Positions 25,416-32,283 of a stretch of 34,560 nucleotides of DNA are shown here, piece after piece (position 1 is the first letter of the stretch; each line of letters opens with the position of its first letter). The notes beneath the pieces were generated by a model. The model saw only the letters and a program-made list of their open reading frames with translations. It was not told the DNA's origin and ran no database searches. The DNA lies in NCBI GenBank assembly GCA_021107705.1, contig JAIOSJ010000301.1:1-34560 (forward strand). The letters run 5' to 3'. The DNA is from Thermoanaerobaculales bacterium. GTDB lineage: Bacteria; Acidobacteriota; Thermoanaerobaculia; Thermoanaerobaculales; Sulfomarinibacteraceae. Position numbers and translations under genes: made by a program.

Positions 25416-26597
25416 ATGGGCGACGAGTTAATTTATCTGGACAACGCGGCGACAACCTTCCCCAAACCCGATGTCATGCACGACGCCGTTCGGGACTTTT
25501 ATCGAAAGAACGGAGTGAACCCCGGTCGAACGGGTTGTGATCTGGCCATCGCGGCCGAGGAAATGATCCACGGAACACGGAAAAAGTACTCGACTCTCTT
25601 CAATAGGAGTCTTGTCGAGGGCGGTGGCGCCAAGGATCCGAACAGACTTGTTTTCACCTCAAATGCCACCATGAGTCTCAACCTTGTCATCAACGGGACC
25701 GTGGCGCCCGGCGACCACCTGGTTACGACAATGCTGGAGCACAACTCGGTGATCCGCCCTGTCAATCACAAGGTCAAGGAAGGCGCCGAGGCAACCTACG
25801 TTGTGCCGGACAACGAGGGCTACCTCGATCCCGAGGAAATTCGCAAGGCCGTCAAGAAGAACACCACACTCGTCATCATCAACCACGCGTCCAACGTTAC
25901 CGGAGTGGTTCAGGACATCGAGGCTATCGGAAGGGTATGCAAAGAGGAAGGCGTACCTCTGGCCGTCGACTCGGCTCAGACCGCCGGCGTGTTGTCCATC
26001 GACATGCCCAAGTGCAACATCAGTTTCCTGTCCTTTACCGGGCACAAGGGACTGTTCGGCCCAACAGGCACCGGCGGCATATGTTTGGCGGACGACGCGA
26101 AGATCAGGGGGACAATATACGGTGGCACTGGGGTGCGAAGCGCCATCCCTTTTCACCTTGAGGAATATCCCTACAGACTCGAAGCGGGAACGCAGAATCT
26201 GGCCGGGATCGCCGGTCTTTCCGCTGGACTCGACTGGGTGCTCGCCAAGGGTATTGAGAATATCTACGCCCACGAGATGGGCCTGTTCGAGCGGCTTCAG
26301 GAAGGGCTGGCAGAGATCAAGGGCATCAAGATCTGGGGTACCAGGAACCTACAGAACAGGGTGGCTACCTTGTCGATGACCGTAGACAAGTACGATGCTT
26401 CCGACGTGGGTACCATTCTCGACGTCGATTACGGAATCCAAACCCGCACCGGACTGCACTGCGCGCCTCTGATCCACGAGTACCACGGATCGGCGCCGAG
26501 GGGTACGGTCAGGTTCTCGGTAGGTCCGTTCAACACAGAGGAACACATCGAGGCGTCCATAAAGGCCGTAGCCGAGATATCGGCTGAGAGAAACTGA
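25416..26597 (+). CDS. Cysteine desulfurase-family protein (class V aminotransferase)
   Basis: PLP enzyme of 393 residues, likely taking sulfur from cysteine. Features: N-terminal YLDNAATTFPKP, PLP contacts LEHNS (H109) and AVDSAQ (D185), the Schiff-base lysine K211 in FTGHKGLFGPTGTGG, and a cysteine in GLHCAPLIHE near residue 345 at the persulfide position. The ending with GTVRFSVGPFNTEEHI matches the NifS-like subfamily that is not dedicated to iron-sulfur scaffold genes. The start is ATG 25416, with GACGAGGTGAG upstream. Twenty-five bp separate it from the DsrC-like gene, so it heads an apparent operon with the Tmc-like complex. A selenocysteine lyase or another cysteine-sulfur role cannot be excluded. 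Confidence 0.88.
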   Translation: MGDELIYLDNAATTFPKPDVMHDAVRDFYRKNGVNPGRTGCDLAIAAEEMIHGTRKKYSTLFNRSLVEGGGAKDPNRLVFTSNATMSLNLVINGTVAPGDHLVTTMLEHNSVIRPVNHKVKEGAEATYVVPDNEGYLDPEEIRKAVKKNTTLVIINHASNVTGVVQDIEAIGRVCKEEGVPLAVDSAQTAGVLSIDMPKCNISFLSFTGHKGLFGPTGTGGICLADDAKIRGTIYGGTGVRSAIPFHLEEYPYRLEAGTQNLAGIAGLSAGLDWVLAKGIENIYAHEMGLFERLQEGLAEIKGIKIWGTRNLQNRVATLSMTVDKYDASDVGTILDVDYGIQTRTGLHCAPLIHEYHGSAPRGTVRFSVGPFNTEEHIEASIKAVAEISAERN

Positions 26598-26622
26598 GCC
26601 GATTGTTCAAAGGAGTCGATAG

Positions 26623-26940
26623 ATGCCGTCCATAGTAGTCAACGGAAATTCACTTGACACAAATGACGAGGGTTATCTGGTCAATATTGACGACTGGAAT
26701 CCAGATGTTGCACTTGCGTTGGCCGCCGGGGAACAGGTGGACGACCTGACCGAAGATCACTGGGAAGTGGTCAACTATATTCGTGACTTCTACCTGGAGA
26801 ACAAGACGGCCCCCATGGTTCGGAAGATTTGCAAGAAAACCGGGTTCAAGCTCAAGCAGATCTATCGATTCTTTCCCACCGGACCGGCCAAGGGGGCGGC
26901 CAAGATAGCCGGTCTTCCGAAGCCGGACGGGTGCGTCTAA
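26623..26940 (+). CDS. DsrC/TusE-family sulfur carrier with a single C-terminal Cys
   Basis: A 105-residue protein of the DsrC/TusE/DsvC family. Family segments: VNGNSLDTNDEGYLVNIDDW, LTEDHWEVVNYIRDFY, and the C-terminal arm FFPTGPAKGAAKIAGLPK ending DGCV. The penultimate cysteine C104 (CysA) is present. The second redox cysteine of true DsrC, eleven positions earlier, is replaced by A93, as in TusE-like members. It could therefore carry a persulfide but cannot form the intramolecular disulfide or trisulfide used in dissimilatory sulfite reduction. The start is ATG 26623, with AAAGGAG upstream. It lies between a cysteine desulfurase and the Tmc genes, which suggests a relay that accepts sulfur from the first and donates to, or signals to, the second. 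Confidence 0.9.
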   Translation: MPSIVVNGNSLDTNDEGYLVNIDDWNPDVALALAAGEQVDDLTEDHWEVVNYIRDFYLENKTAPMVRKICKKTGFKLKQIYRFFPTGPAKGAAKIAGLPKPDGCV

Positions 26941-26983
26941 CCCGGTAGACATTACCGTTAAGTCGGTGATTCGGAGAGGAATA

Positions 26984-28261
26984 ATGGACGACGAGAAAAC
27001 CGGAGGCATGGACGCTGAGGAGAAAACCGTTGCCTTTGCCGGCTTGAAAGATCGTTTCGATCAAATTGAAGAACCATACGTGAGCCCTGACGGCGAGACC
27101 ATCGCCGCCATAGTTCAAAGAGACGACGATAGCTTCAGTGTCTGCGCAAACGGCGAAGAATGGGAAGGCTCGTTCGAGAAGGTCTGGTACCTGCGCTTTA
27201 CCCCCGACGGTCGTGCGACCGCACTCGTGATGGACGATGACGAATGGACCCTGGCCGTGGATGGAGAGCCGTGGGAAGAATCATTCGAATACGTCTGGAA
27301 CACCTTGTTCAGCGCGGACGGGAAGAGCATCGCGATCGCCGCTCAGGACGATTCCAGGTACTTCATGGTGCTGGACGGGCAACCCTGGGAAAAGAGATAT
27401 CACCGGATTTCCGACATGATCATCAGCGACGATGGAGCGCGAACCGCCGCCGTAGTGCAGACGAAACCGCTTGGACAGGGAGAGATCGCCGAGTTTCAGA
27501 AAGGTGTCTTTACGGTGGCGGTCAACGGCGAAAGCTGGCCGTGTTCGTTTATGGGCGTGTGGCGTCCGGTTTTCAGTTCTTGTGATCGACGTGTCGCTGC
27601 CTCCGTGCGCCTGAACCAGTTCGATTACACCATTGCGGTCAACGGAGAATGCTGGAGAAGCGCTTATAGATGTGTCTGGGAGCCCGCGTTCAAACCAGGC
27701 AGCTCTACGGTATTGGCGCCGGTCATGAAGGATGGGAAGTGGCGCCTCTTCGCCGACGACGAGGACATGTGGGGAAGGGAGTTTTTCCAGATCTGGAGCC
27801 CGACCTGCAGCGATGACGGCGCCCGTGTCACTGCGATCGTCGCGCCGAAATACGGTAAGTGGACGATTGCGGTCGACGGCGATCCATGGAGACTTCTCTT
27901 CGACGAGATGGTGAGCGATCTTGTGGTGTCGCCCGGGGGCGGCAAGAGAGTGGCGGCCGTCGGCAAGCACCGTGGGAAATACTCCATCTTCGTGGACGGT
28001 ACTTCATGGGATGACCTTTTCGACATGGCCTGGAAGCCGGTTTTCAGCCCTACCGCGGAGCATGTCGCCGCGAAAGTGGAAAAGAACGGGAAGTACGGGA
28101 TCGCCCTCGACGGAAAGCTGGTCGTTTCCCAATGCGACGCGACCTTTGATCCGGTGTTCGACCCGAACGGTGATCTATTGATACTCAAGTACCTGAAGAA
28201 CGGGCACTATACCCGACGTATAGCAAGGATCTCGGATCTAACAGCGGGGAAGGCACAGTGA
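26984..28261 (+). CDS. tmcD: TmcD-like tryptophan-rich beta-propeller protein
   Basis: A 425-residue cytoplasmic protein without a signal peptide. It is made of about eight blade-like repeats of ~45-50 residues. Each has a strand around VSPDGETIAAIV, FTPDGRATALV or FSADGKSIAIA, then a segment like WTLAVDGEPWEESFEYVW. Tryptophan is unusually frequent. This fits TmcD, the Trp-rich WD40-like subunit of the Tmc complex of sulfate reducers, and the three following genes encode matching C, B and A subunits. The start is ATG 26984, with GGAGAGG upstream; the track start at 26966 is a GTG before that site. The 3' end overlaps tmcC by four bases (GTGA). The molecular role of TmcD is not established. 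Confidence 0.8.
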   Translation: MDDEKTGGMDAEEKTVAFAGLKDRFDQIEEPYVSPDGETIAAIVQRDDDSFSVCANGEEWEGSFEKVWYLRFTPDGRATALVMDDDEWTLAVDGEPWEESFEYVWNTLFSADGKSIAIAAQDDSRYFMVLDGQPWEKRYHRISDMIISDDGARTAAVVQTKPLGQGEIAEFQKGVFTVAVNGESWPCSFMGVWRPVFSSCDRRVAASVRLNQFDYTIAVNGECWRSAYRCVWEPAFKPGSSTVLAPVMKDGKWRLFADDEDMWGREFFQIWSPTCSDDGARVTAIVAPKYGKWTIAVDGDPWRLLFDEMVSDLVVSPGGGKRVAAVGKHRGKYSIFVDGTSWDDLFDMAWKPVFSPTAEHVAAKVEKNGKYGIALDGKLVVSQCDATFDPVFDPNGDLLILKYLKNGHYTRRIARISDLTAGKAQ

Positions 28262-28917
28262 CCGCGCTGTACGATTTCATCACCGGTCCGATGGCATGGC
28301 TGAGCTTTGCCGTGTTCTTCGGCGGTATTATCTTCAAACTCGTGAGGATGGTCCTGCTGGCGCGCGAGAAGGATATTTTCATTTTCTCCTATATGAGCTT
28401 CAGGTACGGGTTGCGCTCCATCCTCCACTGGTTGACGCCGTTCGGTACGCGCAGCATGCGCGGACACCCACTGATGACCGTGATGATGTTCGCTTTTCAC
28501 ATTTGTGTAATCGCGGCGCCCCTTTTTGTAATGGCACACGGTGTTCTGATCGAGGAGGGCACGGGAGTTTCCTGGCTTTCCATACCCGACAAGGTTGCGG
28601 ACGTCATGACGGTCATTGTCATTTGCAGCCTCTTGTTCTTCGTGGTTCGCAGGTGTGTGGTTCGGGAGGTCAGGTTTGTCACAACGCCTTCAGATTTTAT
28701 GCTGCTCAGTCTGGTCGTGGCGCCTTTTGTCACGGCCTTCATCGCCTACCACCAGTGGTTGGACTATCGGCTGTTCATGATTGCGCACGTTATTTCCGGT
28801 GAGGCGCTGCTGATGGCCATTCCGTTCACTCGCCTGAGCCACCTCATTTTCAGTCTCTTCACCAGGGCGTACGCCGGCAGCGAGTTCGGAGCGGTCCGCT
28901 ACGCCAGGGACTGGTAG
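28258..28917 (+). CDS. tmcC: TmcC-like membrane cytochrome b subunit
   Basis: A 219-residue integral membrane protein of the NarI/DsrM-like type with about five helices. Histidines that could bind two b haems stand in or beside helices: FHICVIAAP, MAHGV, AYHQWLDY, IAHVISGEALL and RLSHLIF. The soluble loop after helix 1 is short. It would pass electrons across the membrane between the periplasmic cytochrome encoded by the last gene and the iron-sulfur subunit encoded next. The start is GTG 28258, overlapping the stop codon of the upstream gene. DsrM is the other family to consider, but DsrM is usually longer, and the four-haem cytochrome and Trp-rich neighbour favour Tmc. Confidence 0.83.
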   Translation: MTALYDFITGPMAWLSFAVFFGGIIFKLVRMVLLAREKDIFIFSYMSFRYGLRSILHWLTPFGTRSMRGHPLMTVMMFAFHICVIAAPLFVMAHGVLIEEGTGVSWLSIPDKVADVMTVIVICSLLFFVVRRCVVREVRFVTTPSDFMLLSLVVAPFVTAFIAYHQWLDYRLFMIAHVISGEALLMAIPFTRLSHLIFSLFTRAYAGSEFGAVRYARDW

Positions 28918-28927
28918 GGGAGAGCGA

Positions 28928-30265
28928 ATGACGAAAGAAATATCGTCCGCCGCCAGGTCCGATAAGATCATAGACTCGCAGTTGGAAAGAGGGGCTGCGG
29001 CGCTGACGCAGGAGCGAATCGAGCAGGTCGTCAACCGATGTCTCGACAACGAGACCGGCGCGAGATTAAAGGTCTATCTGGAAACCTGCGCGCACTGCGG
29101 ACTGTGTTCGGACGCGTGTCATCACTACCTTTCCAACGACAACGACCCGCAGTTCTCACCAGCCGGCAAGGTGATGCGGACTCTTGGGCACATGGTCAAA
29201 AAACGAGGAAAGGTGAGTCCCGCTTTCTTCAAGAAGGCGGCCGAGATCGCCTATACCGAATGCAATGTCTGCAAGCGCTGCACAATGTACTGCCCCTTTG
29301 GAATCGACACCGCGTACCTGATGCTCGTAACCAGAAGAATTTGTCACAACCTCGGGGTAACGCCTCAGTACCTGCAGGACACCGCCCACAGTCACAGCGC
29401 CACCATGAACCAGATGTGGGTGAAGGAGGACGAGTGGCTGGACACTCTTCAGTGGCAGGAGGACGAGGCCCGCGACGAACTTGAAGGGCTCAGAATACCG
29501 CTGGAGAAAGAGGGGGCCGATGTGATGTACTCGATCATCGCGCCCGAACCGAAATTTCAGCCTCAGTTGATTCTTCAGACGGCGGTTCTGATGAACTTGG
29601 CAGGCATCGACTGGACCATGCCGGCGACCCCCGGCTGGGACAACAGCGACATGGCGATGTACTCCGGCGACGACGAAGTGATGGGTCGGGTGAAGCGAGC
29701 GCATTTCGACACTGCGGCCCGTCTGAAGGTCAAACGCATCGTGATGGGGGAGTGCGGGCACGCTTTCAGGTCCGTCTACGACGTCGGCAACAGGATTTTG
29801 GGCTTCAGGATGCCGCCTATCCCTGTTGTTCACGCCCTCGAGTTTTACTACGAGCTTTTCAAGACCGGGAAACTGACCGTAACCCACAAGTTTGACAAGA
29901 CCATTACCATGCACGATCCTTGCAATGTTTCGAGGGGTAGGGGTCTCCACGACATGGCCAGATATGTCGTGAACGCCGCCTGTACCAACTATGTGGACAT
30001 GGCGCCGAACCGCGAGCACAACTTCTGTTGCACAGCCGGGGGAGGCGTTATCAATTGCGGCCCCCCCTTCAAACAAAAGCGCATGGAGGCGTCGAAGATC
30101 AAAGCGGAGCAGCTGAAGGCGACCGGGGCCGAGGTGCTTATCTCCGCCTGCCACAACTGTCACAGCGGCCTGGAGGACATCGTCGAGCACTACGAGCTGG
30201 ATATGGAGGTCAAGTTCCTCGGGGATATCCTGTTCGAGGTGGTGGACAGACCGGAGGTAGAGTGA
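28928..30265 (+). CDS. tmcB: TmcB-like iron-sulfur subunit (HdrD/DsrK family)
   Basis: A 445-residue cytoplasmic subunit. The N-terminal ferredoxin-like part has two [4Fe-4S] sites: CAHCGLCSDAC (C54, C57, C60, C64) and CNVCKRCTMYCP (C112, C115, C118, C122). The C-terminal part has the CCG-type motifs of heterodisulfide reductase HdrD and DsrK: MGECGHAF, MHDPCNVSRG, HNFCCTAGGG and ISACHNCHSG. These bind the non-cubane cluster at which disulfide-type substrates react. The likely partner in sulfate reducers is a DsrC trisulfide, but the DsrC-like protein of this operon lacks one of the needed cysteines. The start is ATG 28928, ten bases after tmcC. The end overlaps tmcA by one base (TGATG). Confidence 0.9.
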   Translation: MTKEISSAARSDKIIDSQLERGAAALTQERIEQVVNRCLDNETGARLKVYLETCAHCGLCSDACHHYLSNDNDPQFSPAGKVMRTLGHMVKKRGKVSPAFFKKAAEIAYTECNVCKRCTMYCPFGIDTAYLMLVTRRICHNLGVTPQYLQDTAHSHSATMNQMWVKEDEWLDTLQWQEDEARDELEGLRIPLEKEGADVMYSIIAPEPKFQPQLILQTAVLMNLAGIDWTMPATPGWDNSDMAMYSGDDEVMGRVKRAHFDTAARLKVKRIVMGECGHAFRSVYDVGNRILGFRMPPIPVVHALEFYYELFKTGKLTVTHKFDKTITMHDPCNVSRGRGLHDMARYVVNAACTNYVDMAPNREHNFCCTAGGGVINCGPPFKQKRMEASKIKAEQLKATGAEVLISACHNCHSGLEDIVEHYELDMEVKFLGDILFEVVDRPEVE

Positions 30266-30687
30266 TGGGACGATCCCTTTTTGCTGCCGTAATGCTGACG
30301 GGTATGTGCCTGGTTTCATGGGCTTTCGGACAGGAGGAGATGACCCGGGTGAACAGCGATGCCTTCGAAAATCCGTCCAGGCATGAGGCGCTCTTCGTCC
30401 ACGATGCACACAACGAAAAGGCGGGCCTGGGAGAATGCGCTTCCTGTCACCATATTTTCGAGAACGGGGTGTTGCAAAAAGATGATTCATCCGTGGGTAC
30501 GCCATGCTCCGAATGTCATCAACCTTCCGATAGGGGAGAGACACCCAGCCTCATGCGTGCGTTTCACTTGAAGTGCAAGAGTTGTCATCAAGAACTCAAG
30601 TCAGGTCCTCTGATGTGTGGAGAATGTCACAAGAGGCCAACTCGGTGGATCCGGAACCAAGAAGCGACAGGCCGGCCCGCCGGGTAG
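30265..30687 (+). CDS. tmcA: TmcA-like periplasmic tetrahaem cytochrome c3
   Basis: A 140-residue protein from ATG 30265, which shares its A with the tmcB stop codon; the track ORF runs too far upstream. A signal peptide (SLFAAVMLTGMCLVSWAFG) precedes four CxxCH haem sites: CASCH (58-62), CSECH (81-85), CKSCH (104-108) and CGECH (118-122). Extra histidines (H46, H49, H63, H101) can act as distal ligands, as in class III cytochrome c3. It would receive electrons from periplasmic hydrogenase or formate dehydrogenase, or from another cytochrome, and pass them to TmcC. DsrJ is less likely because it has three haems and a different ligand pattern. No clear terminator follows in the next 220 bp. 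Confidence 0.88.
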   Translation: MGRSLFAAVMLTGMCLVSWAFGQEEMTRVNSDAFENPSRHEALFVHDAHNEKAGLGECASCHHIFENGVLQKDDSSVGTPCSECHQPSDRGETPSLMRAFHLKCKSCHQELKSGPLMCGECHKRPTRWIRNQEATGRPAG

Positions 30688-30795
30688 CTCTCAGCCGTCA
30701 GCTTAGCTGTTTGCAAAACTCCAGGAATAGCCACAAAAAGGCACAATAACGAAGCCCAAAAGACTACTGTGGTTGCTTTTCGCAAATCATTCTCC

Positions 30796-30823
30796 TTGAG
30801 AATTGCTCAATGTAGGTTATGCT
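30796..30823 (+). promoter_or_regulatory. Candidate sigma70-type promoter
   Basis: TTGAGA (30796-30801) and TATGCT (30818-30823) are separated by 16 bp, upstream of the secreted-protein gene at 30910. The fit to consensus is moderate. Confidence 0.35.
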
Positions 30824-30909
30824 TCCATCAGCGATATACATAAGGGTCGATCGGGCGAGATCGACGATGCCGTGCCCGGCATTGCCGGAAGCCCGTCAAC
30901 GAAGGGAGT

Positions 30910-31434
30910 ATGGGTATGAGAGGATCTGTGTATCTGTTCGACTTGAAGGTTATCTGTTGTGTGATGGTATTGGCAGTCGGGGTTTCGACCTTGGTTTCCG
31001 CCCAGGGTCGCAGCTATTCGTCACCACTGGTCATCCCGGCCGCGGACTTCTCCGACACGGGCTTCGCTTCACACGACGGCTACGAGTTCTGGCCGGCCAT
31101 GGGTTATCTGAAGAGCCTCGGGTTCCACAATCTGAAGGCCCCGGTCTACCTGCCCAACGGCGCCACCATCACCGGGGTGACCGCGGTCCTGTATGACAAT
31201 GTTTCGGGCATCAACATGCAGGTGGCAATGTTCCGGTGCAACCGGACCACCGGTGATGTGGATCGGATGACATTGATCTACAGCCCGACCAGCGCGGCCA
31301 TCCAGGAGGTCCCGAATCCCGATCCGATCACCAACCCTGTGGTCTCCTATCCCGATTACTGGTACTACGTGGTCGTCGAGTTCGCCGCTGCCGACCAACG
31401 TCTGTACGCGGTCCGGGTCGACTACACGGAGTGA
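30910..31434 (+). CDS. Secreted protein of unknown function, paralog 1
   Basis: A 174-residue protein with a signal peptide (VICCVMVLAVGVSTLVSA). The start is ATG 30910 behind GAAGGGAG, or ATG 30916. The mature part is a single all-beta-looking domain. It shares a clear pattern with the product of the next gene, 3 bp downstream: IPAADFSDTGF versus IPASAFSVSGF, then DGYEFWPAMGY versus DGHEFWAASGY. Next come KAPVYLPNGATIT versus KAAVYLPQYARVT and AVLYDN versus ATVYDN, and finally LYAVRVDY versus LYGVRIDY at the end. I do not recognise the family. Unlike its paralog it lacks the C-terminal DGFESG tag. The two genes are likely co-transcribed. Confidence 0.75.
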   Translation: MGMRGSVYLFDLKVICCVMVLAVGVSTLVSAQGRSYSSPLVIPAADFSDTGFASHDGYEFWPAMGYLKSLGFHNLKAPVYLPNGATITGVTAVLYDNVSGINMQVAMFRCNRTTGDVDRMTLIYSPTSAAIQEVPNPDPITNPVVSYPDYWYYVVVEFAAADQRLYAVRVDYTE

Positions 31435-31437
31435 GAG

Positions 31438-32043
31438 ATGACGACACATACGAGCGCCCCCCGTTCTCGCGTCATCCTGGCGTGTGTCGCCGCCGGCATC
31501 TTCCTGACCGGTCCTGGTCTCGCTGTATCGGACGAGTCGCCGTCCGAGACAAGGGCATTCGACGATGGCGGTGTTCTGATGATTCCGGCCTCAGCCTTCA
31601 GTGTGTCGGGTTTCGACCCGGACGGGCATGAGTTCTGGGCAGCCTCTGGGTACTACCGCGGCACCGCCACGACCACAGGCTGCATCAAGGCTGCGGTCTA
31701 CCTCCCTCAGTACGCAAGAGTGACGAGTGTCTCCGCGACCGTGTACGACAACGCCGATCCACACGATATCCTGATCCATCTCAATCGCGTGGACAAGGAC
31801 ACCGGCACAAAGGTGACGATGGCCGAGCTGGAGACAACGGCACAGAGTGGCTCGCTGTTGTTTCCCTCGGACACCTCGATCGTGGTGCCGGTGATTCTCT
31901 TTCCGCAGTATATCTACTACGTCGGCACCTGTCTCAACAGCTCCAGCCTGCGTCTGTACGGAGTGCGCATCGATTACGAAACGGGCCTGTTCGCGGATGG
32001 CTTTGAGTCCGGCAGCACCAGCGCGTGGTCCGCGGTTAACTGA
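31438..32043 (+). CDS. Secreted protein of unknown function, paralog 2, with DGFESG tail
   Basis: A 201-residue protein with a signal peptide (VILACVAAGIFLTGPGLAV), from ATG 31438 with GAGTGAGAG upstream. It is homologous to the preceding protein throughout the mature domain and extends beyond it with the tail LFADGFESGSTSAWSAVN. The beta-helix protein at the window start ends with a related tail (FFDGFETGDTAGWS). A short C-terminal motif shared by otherwise unrelated exported proteins could be an anchoring, sorting or packing element; this is inference. No catalytic residues are recognised. Confidence 0.75.
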   Translation: MTTHTSAPRSRVILACVAAGIFLTGPGLAVSDESPSETRAFDDGGVLMIPASAFSVSGFDPDGHEFWAASGYYRGTATTTGCIKAAVYLPQYARVTSVSATVYDNADPHDILIHLNRVDKDTGTKVTMAELETTAQSGSLLFPSDTSIVVPVILFPQYIYYVGTCLNSSSLRLYGVRIDYETGLFADGFESGSTSAWSAVN

Positions 32044-32117
32044 CAAAACTGTTTCGGCCGGTGTGGGCAGAAATGTGAGGTAAGCTCAAGCGTGTTCGCA
32101 ACCAAGGAGGAAGAAAT

Positions 32118-32283
32118 ATGCGATTGGCAAGATCCTCGATTCCGAGTTCGCCGGTTACCACCGCTTCGAGGACGGCAAGATTGTCGAGACGTGGGTCACC
32201 TGGGACAACCTGGTTATGCTGCAGCAACTGGGCCTGTTCCCACCCGTGCCGGCCGAAGGTGATTCCGCCGAGGCCGATTGCCG
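32118..32283 (+). pseudogene. Fragment of an ester cyclase (SnoaL-like) gene
   Basis: Read from 32130 in the frame of GGC AAG ATC, the translation GKILDSEFAGYHRFEDGKIV continues into ETWVTWDNLVMLQQLGLFPP. This is the C-terminal part of SnoaL-like ester cyclases, in which a His/Arg pair and GKI-E-W are characteristic. The N-terminal two thirds are missing. An AAGGAGG site and ATG (32118) stand directly before it, but in another frame, as if a deletion had joined a start region to the gene end. The frame continues past 32283 only as the antisense of the VWA gene. Not expected to give a working protein. Confidence 0.6.

Noticed and set aside
29156-30544. 462-aa ORF on the minus strand
   Set aside because: Antisense to the TmcB and TmcA genes, whose cluster and haem motifs are unmistakable.
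28258-30687. DsrMKJOP complex
   Set aside because: There are no DsrO or DsrP genes, and the cytochrome has four CxxCH sites rather than the three of DsrJ; the Trp-rich propeller gene points to Tmc.
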